Source: Candidatus Bathyarchaeota archaeon
Lineage (GTDB): Archaea > Thermoproteota > Bathyarchaeia > 40CM-2-53-6
Length of the DNA stretch: 64,000 bases
Direction: 5' to 3'
Assembly (NCBI GenBank): GCA_005888745.1
Contig: VBBS01000028.1
Coordinates: forward strand, 174,375 to 238,374
Shown here one piece after another: positions 33,280 to 41,518 of this stretch; position 1 is the stretch's first letter, and each line of letters begins with the position of its first letter. A model generated the notes under the pieces. That model saw only the letters and a list, made by a program, of their open reading frames with translations. It did no database searches and was not told the origin of the DNA. A program made the position numbers and the translations under genes.

Positions 33280-34634
33280 ATGGTTCTACTCCTCGCTGAA
33301 CTATGAGGTAGAGGCTTGATGAGTCCCTTTCGCATCAGCAGTTCAGTCGATTTTCGAGCATGGCCTATGATCGTCTTCGCTTTCTCGTAGAGTTCGCTCC
33401 GGGTGGCCCTTATTCTTGCTAGGCCCTGCCTGACCGCTTCAGCTCCGACCGCGGCGGCCTCCCGCGGGAATACCTCCCAGTCGCTCATACTGGGGAGAAT
33501 CCTCTCTTCATCAATACCCGTCTCTTCTGCAATCTTAGCAAGTTCGTTGGCTGCGGCGATGCACATCTCGTCGCTAATCGCCTTAGCCCTAACGTCCAGA
33601 GTTCCTCTGAAAATCCCAGGAAACCCGAGAGAGTTGTTCACCTGGTTGGGAAAATCCGATCGCCCTGTTGCAACTATCCTTGCACCTGTCTCCTTCGCTT
33701 CCCAAGGCCAAACCTCAGGAATCGGATTGGCACACGCGAAGATAATCGAATCGTCCGCCATAGTGGAGATAAGTCCTTTCGGAACAACGCCTGGTCCTGG
33801 TGTCGACATTGCGACCAAGACATCTGCTCCTTTCACCGCTTCCCTCAAACCCCCCGTGCGTCCTTCAGAGTTTGTCTTCAAGCACATCTCCCATTTCGCG
33901 TGATACTCCTCCTCCAACTCTGTTCGCTGGCGATTGAGGATTCCTTCCCTGTCCACCATGATGATGTTCCCAGGCGTGACTCCTGCCTCCATTATGATTC
34001 GCGCGACTGCAATGTTCGCCGCCCCCGCCCCAAGCATGCAAACCGAAGCGTTTCCGATTTTCTTCCCAACAACCTTCAGCGCGTTGATGAGACCCGCGCA
34101 GACCACCGTTCCTGTTCCCTGTTGATCGTCGTGCCACACAGGAATCTGAAGGTCCACCCTCAAGGCATCAAGAATGTCAAAGCACTTCGGTTGTGAAATA
34201 TCTTCAAGATTTATCCCGCCGAAGGACGGCTGCAACCACCTGACAGCATTCTCAATTTCATCCGGTCTTTTCGTGCCTAGACAGATCGGATAAGCATCGA
34301 CACCCCCGAGATACTTGAACAGCAGGCTCTTTCCCTCCATCACAGGAAGCCCGGCCTCCGGCCCAATGTCTCCAAGCCCGAGGACCCGAGTACCGTCTGT
34401 AACTATCGCGATACTGTTCCACTTGTTGGTATAGTCGTAGACCTTCTCTGGATTTTTCTGAATCTCCTTGCAAGGATCCGCAACTCCCGGTGTATACCAG
34501 ATCGCAAAGTCATCGTACGAGTCGACTGGAACCTTTGATACAATCTCGATCTTTCCCTGATAGAAAGGATGGTACTTCATCGCAAGCTGAGCAGGAGCGT
34601 AAGCTCGTTTCAGTAGTGCTGCATCTTGAGCCAA
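33261..34634 (-). CDS. maeB: Malic enzyme (NAD(P)-dependent malate dehydrogenase, decarboxylating)
   Basis: 457 residues. DFAIWYTPGVADPCKEI, the substrate-binding IVTDGTRVLGLGDIGPEAGL, GKSLLFKYLGGVDAYPI, metal ligands in VWHDDQQGTG and the Rossmann segment MLGAGAANIAVARII are all seen. Makes pyruvate, CO2 and NAD(P)H from malate. It lacks the phosphotransacetylase domain of long bacterial MaeB. First gene of a unit with the F420/NADP reductase and ychF. Confidence 0.95.
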   Translation of the reverse strand: MAQDAALLKRAYAPAQLAMKYHPFYQGKIEIVSKVPVDSYDDFAIWYTPGVADPCKEIQKNPEKVYDYTNKWNSIAIVTDGTRVLGLGDIGPEAGLPVMEGKSLLFKYLGGVDAYPICLGTKRPDEIENAVRWLQPSFGGINLEDISQPKCFDILDALRVDLQIPVWHDDQQGTGTVVCAGLINALKVVGKKIGNASVCMLGAGAANIAVARIIMEAGVTPGNIIMVDREGILNRQRTELEEEYHAKWEMCLKTNSEGRTGGLREAVKGADVLVAMSTPGPGVVPKGLISTMADDSIIFACANPIPEVWPWEAKETGARIVATGRSDFPNQVNNSLGFPGIFRGTLDVRAKAISDEMCIAAANELAKIAEETGIDEERILPSMSDWEVFPREAAAVGAEAVRQGLARIRATRSELYEKAKTIIGHARKSTELLMRKGLIKPLPHSSARSRTIRRIAK

Positions 34635-34759
34635 CCTCGACCCGTCACTTCTTGAGAAAAGTCTGTTTGCAGACTGGCCTGATTTAACGCTGTTGAAAGC
34701 AAAGGTCCCCAGTAACCCTTATCAGGGATTCGCCAGACGAGGCGTCTGCGGAAAAGATT

Positions 34760-35254
34760 TTGTCGTATTCCCACCTAGCTGACCAATGGAGAGAGAAAAC
34801 CCCCGAGCTGAAAGAGTGGCTGCGGCTCTCGGTCGTTGGTTGGAGAAAGGAACCCGTGGTTAAGCGAATTCCTTATCCCACAAGGCTGGATCGAGCACGC
34901 CGATTGGGGTACAAAGCAAAGCAAGGGATCGTGCTTGTCAGAGTGCGAGTAAGAAGAGGCGGCGCTAGGAAACCTCGTCCAGTTTCAGGGAGACGGCAGA
35001 AGGCCATGGGTGTATCGAAATTCACTAGGAGCATCTCTCTGCAGAGAATAGCAGAAAAACGTGCCAATAGAAAGTACGTCAATCTGACACTCCTCGACTC
35101 GTACTACCTGTACTCAGACGGCATTCACCACTGGTACGAAGTGATTCTCGCCGACAAGAGTCATCCCGCGCTCGCGGAATGGTCAAAGGAAAGAAGGCAT
35201 CGAGCGCCATCACCCCCAAGGGTAGCGATCGAGAAAGTCGCCGAAACACGATAG
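34760..35254 (+). CDS. rpl15e: Ribosomal protein eL15
   Basis: 164 residues, a little shorter than the usual ~190. RLSVVGWRKEPVVKRIPYPT, RLDRARRLGYKAKQGIVLVR, RVRRGGARKPRP and the IAEKRANRKYVNLTLLDSYY block are diagnostic. TTG 34760 gives SYSHLADQW, comparable with the family N-terminus. Its 3' end runs close to the prenyl synthase. Confidence 0.95.
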   Translation: MSYSHLADQWREKTPELKEWLRLSVVGWRKEPVVKRIPYPTRLDRARRLGYKAKQGIVLVRVRVRRGGARKPRPVSGRRQKAMGVSKFTRSISLQRIAEKRANRKYVNLTLLDSYYLYSDGIHHWYEVILADKSHPALAEWSKERRHRAPSPPRVAIEKVAETR

Positions 35255-35295
35255 ACAGGGCGCCCAACTGGCCACCGTCGACGCAAGGTAAGCAG

Positions 35296-36306
35296 ATGAA
35301 TCCAGACCCGCTGACCAGAATCGTAAAGATGGGTCGCAAGGTTGATCCTATAATTTTCGAAACATTGGCTCAAGCCTCTTCCTCCAGGTTTCAATCCCCC
35401 GTAACCTACCATTTCAGAACCGGCGGCAAAAGAATGCGGGCGACACTCGTTCTCCTTGCATGCGCCGCCTGCGGCGGCAGCATCAAAGATGCAATGAATC
35501 CCGCCGCCCTAGTCGAGATGATCCACAACTATTCCTTGGTAATGGATGATTTGATTGACCGGGGGGTTGTTAGACGAGGGAAACCAACCGTGAGAGTACA
35601 ATTTGGAGACTCTATCGCCTTACTAGTTGCGATGCTGTACCGTGAAGCCTTGGACGATCTTATCGAGAAATGCATCTCTCCGAAAAAGACAAGACTATTC
35701 GCAGTGCAGGCGATGAAGGATATCATTGAAGGCGAGAGACTAGACCTCCTACTCGAACAGGCTGGCAGGGAGGATCCTTATCTCAAAAGCCAACGCATTC
35801 TCAACCCAAGCTTCTCAAGCTACGTGGAAATGATAGGAAAGAAGACCGCGGCGCTCTTCAAGGCCGCTTCCCAAATAGGGGCATATTCGGCACGAGCGAA
35901 ATTCAAGATTGTCGAGTCCTTAGGCGAATTCGGATGGAAAGCGGGACTTGCATTCCAGATAATGGACGATGTACTGGACATATGTGGGCGAGAAACAGGA
36001 AAGCAGATTGGCAAAGACATCATCGAACACAAGCTCGGAAACGCGGCAATATTAACAGCCCTCAGATACCTACCCCGAAGCAAAAAGTCCGAAGTTCTCG
36101 TCACTCTAAGATCGGAGAAACCATCGCAAGCCATGGTGATGCGTACGCGACGACTGGTTATGGAAACCCCCGCTGAGAAAGATTGCAGAGAGATTGCGGA
36201 AAGGTACCTCAACGAAGCAAAGGCTCATCTTTCCATTCTGCGAAAATCCGTTTACAGAGACGGGTTGGCTACACTTTCCGACGCGATCGTCTCGAGGACT
36301 TTCTAG
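35296..36306 (+). CDS. Polyprenyl synthetase (GGPP synthase type)
   Basis: 336 residues from ATG 35296 (the frame extends into rpl15e). Elongates IPP and allylic diphosphates toward geranylgeranyl diphosphate for lipids and carotenoids. Asp-rich motifs are MDDLID (DDxxD) and MDDVLDICGRETGKQIGKDI; YHFRTGGKRMRATLVLLACA binds diphosphate. It is convergent with isopentenyl phosphate kinase, overlapping it by 38 nt, so supplier and user of IPP are tail to tail. Confidence 0.93.
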   Translation: MNPDPLTRIVKMGRKVDPIIFETLAQASSSRFQSPVTYHFRTGGKRMRATLVLLACAACGGSIKDAMNPAALVEMIHNYSLVMDDLIDRGVVRRGKPTVRVQFGDSIALLVAMLYREALDDLIEKCISPKKTRLFAVQAMKDIIEGERLDLLLEQAGREDPYLKSQRILNPSFSSYVEMIGKKTAALFKAASQIGAYSARAKFKIVESLGEFGWKAGLAFQIMDDVLDICGRETGKQIGKDIIEHKLGNAAILTALRYLPRSKKSEVLVTLRSEKPSQAMVMRTRRLVMETPAEKDCREIAERYLNEAKAHLSILRKSVYRDGLATLSDAIVSRTF

Positions 36307-37099
36307 AGCTCCTCCAAGGGACAAATCTGGTCCCGATCATCGGGTCCCCCTCAAGGATCTTTCTAAGCGCGCTCTTTTCTTTCAAGTTGAAAATGAAGCA
36401 CTCACAACCATTCTTTGCCAGCTGAAGAGCCTGTCTAACCTTCTCCCCCATACCACCAGTAGCATCGCCAGAGGGGCCTCGTGACGCCTTCAATACCGAG
36501 CGGAAGTTCTCAGAAGTGACCTCTGTGATAAGAGTAGCACTTGGAAAAGACTTCGGATTCCGCGAGTATACCCCATCGACATCGGACCCCAGCAATACCC
36601 GGGAAGCTCCCAGTCTATTTCCAACTAGGGAAGCAAGGCGATCTCCGGAGAGAATGCCGACACCTTGCGATTCGTCAAACACCAAGTCCCCATGCAGCAA
36701 AGGGATAAGCCCGGCCTGCAGCGCTTTTCGCACGGGATCCAATAGGATTTTCTTGACCTTGTCATTGTCGAAGGTTACGAAGCTCATCGGATGAAAGAGA
36801 ACGGGGAGTTTGCCTCGCAACAGCAGAGCGGCGCAAATTATCCTCGTGAGCTGCCCCAGATAGAATTCAGTCTCTGAAATGAAACGAAGCTGAGATCCAC
36901 CGCGGAAGCCCTTCCCCAAGCCAGATTTGGCGACGAAGGGGTGAGCGTAAGAGCCACCGCCATGAATTAGGATCAAGGGGAGATCGTAATCTCTCAGTTG
37001 GTCGGTAACGCTCTGAATCGTAGGGATGTCCGGAGTGCACTCTCTAGCCTTGTCGGTAATTGCCGACCCTCCTAGCTTCAGGATGGTAAGCCGCTTCAT
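36269..37099 (-). CDS. Isopentenyl phosphate kinase
   Basis: 276 residues of the amino-acid kinase fold. ILKLGGSAITDK, IHGGGSYAHPFVAKSGLGKG with the catalytic His, LLHGDLVFDESQGVGILSGD and VLLGSDVDGVYSRNP match IPK. It phosphorylates isopentenyl phosphate to IPP, the last step of alternative mevalonate routes. The C-terminus is a short Arg/Ser/Lys run encoded inside the overlap with the prenyl synthase gene. Confidence 0.93.
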   Translation of the reverse strand: MKRLTILKLGGSAITDKARECTPDIPTIQSVTDQLRDYDLPLILIHGGGSYAHPFVAKSGLGKGFRGGSQLRFISETEFYLGQLTRIICAALLLRGKLPVLFHPMSFVTFDNDKVKKILLDPVRKALQAGLIPLLHGDLVFDESQGVGILSGDRLASLVGNRLGASRVLLGSDVDGVYSRNPKSFPSATLITEVTSENFRSVLKASRGPSGDATGGMGEKVRQALQLAKNGCECFIFNLKEKSALRKILEGDPMIGTRFVPWRSSRKSSRRSRRKV

Positions 37100-37177
37100 T
37101 CGCCGAGTTCCGGGTTAGGCTTGCTTTTAGCCGCTTCGGGGTGACTTTGATGATGATTCGAAGGTAACACCCGACTT

Positions 37178-37444
37178 ATGATTAGCACTAGTGCTGATTT
37201 GACCCGGAAGTCATTGTTGAACATTAACGATTCCTCGAATGGCACACTCCTGCTGGAAGTCATTGAGGAACGGATAATTAGTTCACTGGGCGACAAGCCA
37301 AACAGCTCAATCAGCGAAATCGCAAGAGATCTAAGAGTCAATAGGTCAACAGCGTCGAAATATCTGCATGTTCTCCGCGCAAAAGGGAAAGTCGCATTTC
37401 GACGAGTAGGACCCGTAAAGCTTTGGTCGTTGGAGGAGCAATAG
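37178..37444 (+). CDS. Winged-helix DNA-binding protein
   Basis: 88 residues. SSISEIARDLRVNRSTASKY then LHVLRAKGKVAFRRVGPVKL is an ArsR/IclR-like winged helix with a strand-rich wing. The first ~20 residues are polar. Its stop overlaps the GTG of the KaiC-like gene (TAGTG), so they are cotranscribed and probably work together. First gene of a signalling island that runs to 43.8 kb. Confidence 0.85.
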   Translation: MISTSADLTRKSLLNINDSSNGTLLLEVIEERIISSLGDKPNSSISEIARDLRVNRSTASKYLHVLRAKGKVAFRRVGPVKLWSLEEQ

Positions 37445-38184
37445 TGGAAGTCAGAAGGGCAACCGCCCCAAGTATTCAAGAGACAGACGATAGGGTGCCC
37501 ACCGGGATCCCCAGTCTAGACAAGATAATCGAAGGCGGCCTCCGACGCGGAGACTGCATTATCGTTGCCGGCCAGCCCGGAACTGGCAAGACAACTCTCG
37601 GATTACAATTTCTGTACCACGGTGCAACCCGATGCGGAGAAAATGGTGTCTACGCCTCAGTCATAGAAAGCGGGGAGAAATTGAAACGTAACGGCCTCAG
37701 GTTCGGATGGGATCTGAACCGACTCGAAGCAGAAAACAAGCTGCGCCTCGTATCTCTCCAGTCCACCATGAAAGCCGGTGTCAGCACAGCTCTTGAAACC
37801 GTTCTGGAAGCCTTGCACACTATGAACGCGAAGAGGCTAGTATTCGATTCCCTATCAGCACTAATGACTGCGTTCGAGAGTAATGCCGAGGCCAGAAGCT
37901 TTCTCCACATCATGGTCAAATTCTTAGAGGCCGCGAACTGCACAACGATGATGATAAGCGAGGTGCCTTGGGGAAAGCAACAGCTCGGAACCAACTTCGA
38001 AGAGTTCTTGGGCGACGGCCTGGTAATTTTGGACGCAAGCTTCGATAATTCGAGAGTCCGCCGGAGAGTCTACATTCCAAAGATGAGAGGAACCGAGCAC
38101 AGATTGGAAGGATACGACTACTACATAACAAGAGACGGCTTCTCCTTGGCACCAACGCCAATTCCCCCCGACAAGATACGATGA
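37444..38184 (+). CDS. KaiC-like RecA-superfamily ATPase
   Basis: 246 residues from GTG 37444. RVPTGIPSLDKIIEGGLRRG then IIVAGQPGTGKTTLGLQFL (Walker A), RLVFDSLSALM (Walker B), and a single KaiC domain ending in EGYDYYITRDGFSL. Such single-domain archaeal KaiC proteins couple ATP turnover to signalling or motility rather than to a clock. It is paired with the upstream winged-helix gene; a second KaiC-like gene follows after 67 nt. Confidence 0.9.
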   Translation: MEVRRATAPSIQETDDRVPTGIPSLDKIIEGGLRRGDCIIVAGQPGTGKTTLGLQFLYHGATRCGENGVYASVIESGEKLKRNGLRFGWDLNRLEAENKLRLVSLQSTMKAGVSTALETVLEALHTMNAKRLVFDSLSALMTAFESNAEARSFLHIMVKFLEAANCTTMMISEVPWGKQQLGTNFEEFLGDGLVILDASFDNSRVRRRVYIPKMRGTEHRLEGYDYYITRDGFSLAPTPIPPDKIR

Positions 38185-38251
38185 GTCAAACATAGGCAAC
38201 TAAAGCTACAGCGCCCTTTGTCTTATTTCCAGAACGGACGCGGACAATCAA

Positions 38252-39289
38252 ATGCCCCCGATTAAGAGCGATCTCCTTGAGAAACTCATAGGGTCGGAAA
38301 CCAAAGCCGAGCTCCTGATGTATTTTCACGACAACCCAGACACGACCGATACAGTAGAGGGAATCGCCGCAAAGATCCGACGAAGTCCCAAGGAAATCGA
38401 GCGCGATGTGTCTGATCTCGTCGAGCTAGGGTTACTTCAGGAGGTGCGAGTTATCTCCTTCAGCAAAGACCGGGATCAAGAGTTGCAGAAAGAGATCTCT
38501 CAGCGACTTGTCTCCGCTGGATCGTTCGAGGAGGCATCCGCATCCTCGAATAGGGACCTGACAGGAGTTGGGATGATTGACTCACTTTTACCCGATGGCT
38601 ATCCGTCCTCATCGGTCGTACTTGTCATGGGGGATCCAGCAACTGGCAAGACAACCCTTCTGATCCAACTTGTCGCGGAGGCTTTGAAAAAAGGCAGAAA
38701 CGTCGTCTACGCAGCCTTGGACGATTTTCCAGACAGCATTAGAGAGTCCATGAAACTAATGGGGGCTAATCCGAGAGACTATGAAGTTGAAGGGAGGAGA
38801 AAACTCGTCTTCATAGACTGTTACTCGTTCCTCGTGGGCGTAAAGAGCCAGGAACAGTATAGCGAAGATCCACAACGCCTGTCCGACCTCAGTATCGTGG
38901 TCACAAAAGCCTTGTCGGAAGCTCGCGACTCGGGCAATGTCCTGCTTGCGATGGACTCACTAACGACGCTCATCCAAAGAAGCGGAGTAAGGCCCTCATT
39001 CGATTTCTTGCATACGTTGATCGCCAAGATAAGGAGCAACCGAGCAAGTTGTGTAACGTCACTTTCGAGGAAAGCATTTCATCCGGCCATAATCGCGGCT
39101 ATACAAGACAAGGTTGATGGTGTAATTGAGATGAAGGTGGAAGACACAAAGGATGGATTGGCGCGTTTCATTAGGGTTTCTAAAATGAAGGGGGCCCAAC
39201 ATATAACCACGTGGACTCCTTACAATCGAGACCCCTCCATGGGTCTGATAGTACCCTATGAAGAATCCCGCGCGAAGAAGTCAGTATAG
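38252..39289 (+). CDS. Winged helix-KaiC fusion ATPase
   Basis: 345 residues. Residues ~1-70 are a winged helix (KAELLMYFHDNPDTTDTVEG, IERDVSDLVELGLL). Then comes a KaiC-like domain with LVMGDPATGKTTLLIQLVAE (Walker A) and VLLAMDSLTTLIQ (Walker B), and GVIEMKVEDTKDGLARFIRV near the end. One chain thus carries the arrangement that the preceding gene pair has as two proteins. It is convergent with the minus-strand KaiC-like gene, with 5 nt between stops. Confidence 0.88.
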   Translation: MPPIKSDLLEKLIGSETKAELLMYFHDNPDTTDTVEGIAAKIRRSPKEIERDVSDLVELGLLQEVRVISFSKDRDQELQKEISQRLVSAGSFEEASASSNRDLTGVGMIDSLLPDGYPSSSVVLVMGDPATGKTTLLIQLVAEALKKGRNVVYAALDDFPDSIRESMKLMGANPRDYEVEGRRKLVFIDCYSFLVGVKSQEQYSEDPQRLSDLSIVVTKALSEARDSGNVLLAMDSLTTLIQRSGVRPSFDFLHTLIAKIRSNRASCVTSLSRKAFHPAIIAAIQDKVDGVIEMKVEDTKDGLARFIRVSKMKGAQHITTWTPYNRDPSMGLIVPYEESRAKKSV

Positions 39290-39294
39290 TTCTC

Positions 39295-40059
39295 TCATAG
39301 AACGCTTTCGCGTGGAAAGACTTCGATTCCAGTATCGGTAATTCGGTACGGCCTGGGTTGGTTGTCTAAGGGGGTTTTGCGCATTTTCTCGACCTGGATA
39401 ACGCGTAGAAGCGATTTACCGACTTGCAGTTGTTGTAGCAGTATCACTCCATGAGCGAGATATTCTTCGTAGTCGATGCTTCTTTCGAAGCCTGGCCTTC
39501 GAAGCTCGGTTGTAATCAAGCATGTTGCGCCAGTATCGGCGAGAGCTTCCATAAGTTCAACCAGGGCGTTTCGTTGGGCAGCCAATCCTTCGTATTGGAA
39601 TACCAGTGTGGTCACTGGGTCGACAACTATCCTCTTGGCCCCGATCTCTCGAACGCTTGTCTTAATCATCTCGATCAATGTCGCCATAGAGAACTCCTTT
39701 CGGCCGACGGTCAATTTTCCAACCTTTATCTCGGCAGGAAGGTATCTGATCGGCGAAGCCTCCAGGAATATCAGCTTCTTATTGTTCTCAAGGTCCGCAA
39801 AGTCCCAACCAAAGTCGAGCATTTCCTCGAAGATGTGTTGTTTGTTTTCATCGAGACTGACATAGACACCACTTTCTTCATAGTCCAAGATCCCATTCAC
39901 AAGGTACTGAGAAGACAGTATTGTCTTGCCAGTCCCAGGCCCTCCGGAGAGGAGAATGGTCCGATTTTTAGGCAAACCTCCAGTAAGCAACTTGTCTAGA
40001 CCCGGGATTCCCGTGGGAGTTCTAGAACTAGCGTTCGTATTGCCGGAGGAGTCAGCCAA
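39295..40059 (-). CDS. KaiC-like RecA-superfamily ATPase
   Basis: 254 residues. RTPTGIPGLDKLLTGGLPKN, TILLSGGPGTGKTILSSQYL (Walker A), RIVVDPVTTLVFQ (Walker B), and LITTELRRPGFERSIDYEEY with LLRVIQVEKMRKTP late in the domain. It is the third single-domain KaiC homologue within 2.6 kb and the only one on the minus strand. It is divergent from the TackOD1-like gene, with about 150 nt between starts. Confidence 0.9.
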   Translation of the reverse strand: MADSSGNTNASSRTPTGIPGLDKLLTGGLPKNRTILLSGGPGTGKTILSSQYLVNGILDYEESGVYVSLDENKQHIFEEMLDFGWDFADLENNKKLIFLEASPIRYLPAEIKVGKLTVGRKEFSMATLIEMIKTSVREIGAKRIVVDPVTTLVFQYEGLAAQRNALVELMEALADTGATCLITTELRRPGFERSIDYEEYLAHGVILLQQLQVGKSLLRVIQVEKMRKTPLDNQPRPYRITDTGIEVFPRESVL

Positions 40060-40210
40060 TAGTCTTCAAAAACGGGTTGAGTCAACTCGCAAACCATATT
40101 CGTTCTGATACGTCCCGTGTCTCGAACTAGATACAACTCCCGAATATCCATCAACGCGCGTTTCGCCTGCGAGTAGTCAGAGGCACCTAGGAGGGGTAGA
40201 GTCAATAGGA

Positions 40211-41221
40211 ATGACATCTAGAGATAGGCTTACCCTATACCAGGATCAAGGTGTCCAGCTACTGCTGGGCAGATTTGTCAAAGGGGAAATCGTTGAACTC
40301 GTGCCCAGCTTTGATCTCGGCCAAACTGCTAGATATCCAGAAGTGGAGGAAGTCGTTGATGGTGATACGGCTGCTGCGAAGCAACTGGTTGAGAAACTTT
40401 GGGACGTGGGAATATTCAAACGGAAGTTCCATGAAAAAATCCTGGTTTGTCCGAGTTGCTTGTCTGCAAATGTCAGTAATGATTACGTCTGCCCCAATTG
40501 CAATTCCATTGACATAGAGCGCAAGACTCTTCTAGAACACACTGCTTGCGGGACAATAGACAGCGTAGACAACTTTCTGGTCGAAGGGGGCCTCTACTGT
40601 CCCAAGTGCAACAAGGAGCTGATCGAAGCTGGGGTGGACTATCAGAAGCTTGGAGCCTGGTTTCAATGCTCTCAATGTGGAAAAAGGTCGGATTTGCCGA
40701 GTCCGATTCACAGATGCAGAAGTTGCGGACATATTTTTACGATCAAAGACACAGGGTTCGTGAACGTCTACAGCTACCGTATCAGCGCTGATGCAGAGGA
40801 AGAATTCAAGCGGACCTTCCTCGTGATGAAGCCCATTGGCGCAATGCTCGAGGATTTCCAGTACAAAGTCGAGATGCCAGGTCAGGTCTCGGGCCGCTCC
40901 GGGGCCCTCCATAGATTTGACGCAGTTGCCTCAAAGGGCTCATCGGAGTTGGTTGTTCTCGACGTAATCGCCAGTGAACGGGAGATCGAAGAGACCCCAA
41001 TTGCATCGCTCTACGCCAAAGTGTTTGACGTAGGTCCCACTCAAACAATCCTTGTGGCAATTCCAGGGCTAACGGAGAAAGCAAAGAAGCTATCCTCTCT
41101 ATACAGAATCCATGTTATCGAAGCCAGCGACTCGCAGCAGGCCGCAGATCTCCTAAAAGGGCATTTCGGTTGGACCGGCTTGTCGGGTAACGAAGAGTCG
41201 ATAGATGACCTGCAATTGTAA
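40211..41221 (+). CDS. TackOD1-like zinc-ribbon signalling protein
   Basis: 336 residues. Three or more zinc clusters lie in the middle: ILVCPSCLSANVSNDYVCPN, the TackOD1-type block LLEHTACGTIDSVDNFLVEG with YCPKCNKEL, WFQCSQCGKRSD and CRSCGHIF. The C-terminal ~120 residues (LHRFDAVASKGSSELVVLDV) are an alpha/beta domain that resembles a restriction-endonuclease-like fold, without a confident catalytic set. TackOD1 is described as an output domain of TACK signalling proteins; the family role here is inference. The stop codon lies inside an inverted repeat. Confidence 0.75.
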   Translation: MTSRDRLTLYQDQGVQLLLGRFVKGEIVELVPSFDLGQTARYPEVEEVVDGDTAAAKQLVEKLWDVGIFKRKFHEKILVCPSCLSANVSNDYVCPNCNSIDIERKTLLEHTACGTIDSVDNFLVEGGLYCPKCNKELIEAGVDYQKLGAWFQCSQCGKRSDLPSPIHRCRSCGHIFTIKDTGFVNVYSYRISADAEEEFKRTFLVMKPIGAMLEDFQYKVEMPGQVSGRSGALHRFDAVASKGSSELVVLDVIASEREIEETPIASLYAKVFDVGPTQTILVAIPGLTEKAKKLSSLYRIHVIEASDSQQAADLLKGHFGWTGLSGNEESIDDLQL

Positions 41222-41246
41222 CCTAGTCACTACTAGCTAGGTTACA
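41217..41246. repeat. Inverted repeat at the end of the TackOD1-like gene
   Basis: TGTAACCTAG at 41217-41226 pairs perfectly with CTAGGTTACA at 41237-41246 (10-nt loop). It contains the upstream stop codon and lies about 50 nt ahead of the AbrB-like gene. It could be a terminator, or an operator for the AbrB-like protein. Confidence 0.6.
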
Positions 41247-41263
41247 CCAGTCTCAAGCCAAAC

Positions 41264-41281
41264 AGCCACTTTGCGGTGGCT
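41264..41281. repeat. Second short inverted repeat upstream of the AbrB-like gene
   Basis: AGCCAC (41264-41269) and GTGGCT (41276-41281) with a six-base loop, 14 nt before the GTG at 41295. With the repeat at 41217-41246 it makes two adjacent hairpins in a 70-nt intergenic gap, a candidate RNA or DNA regulatory site. Confidence 0.45.
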
Positions 41282-41294
41282 AAGTTGACACCTT

Positions 41295-41507
41295 GTGCCA
41301 CTGAAGGTCAAACCTGTCAAGCTTAGAGACAGTCTTTACTTACTAATCCCTGTGAATATCGCAAGACTGCTAGGAGTCGCGGCTTCGTCCCATTTTCAGC
41401 TAAGTTTGAACGAGAGTCAAGAATCTGTCAGGCTCGTCTATGAGATGCGGAAAGACGAATCGCCGAAAGAAGTCATTACCAAAGACGAGCGAGGCGGTGA
41501 AAATTAG
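41295..41507 (+). CDS. Small AbrB/SpoVT-like DNA-binding protein
   Basis: 70 residues from GTG 41295. VKPVKLRDSLYLLIPVNIAR then LLGVAASSHFQLSL has the swapped-hairpin AbrB pattern (strand, IP-x-x-ARLLG helix, strand). The C-terminus is charged. It ends 11 nt before the membrane protein and may regulate this island. The match is to the fold pattern, not to a named subfamily. Confidence 0.7.
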   Translation: MPLKVKPVKLRDSLYLLIPVNIARLLGVAASSHFQLSLNESQESVRLVYEMRKDESPKEVITKDERGGEN

Positions 41508-41518
41508 TTCATCAGATC

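Noticed and set aside
39996-40217. 73-codon minus-strand frame between the KaiC-like gene and the TackOD1-like gene.
   Set aside because: It overlaps the KaiC-like start and its ATG overlaps the divergent TackOD1-like ATG, leaving no promoter; no recognisable domain.
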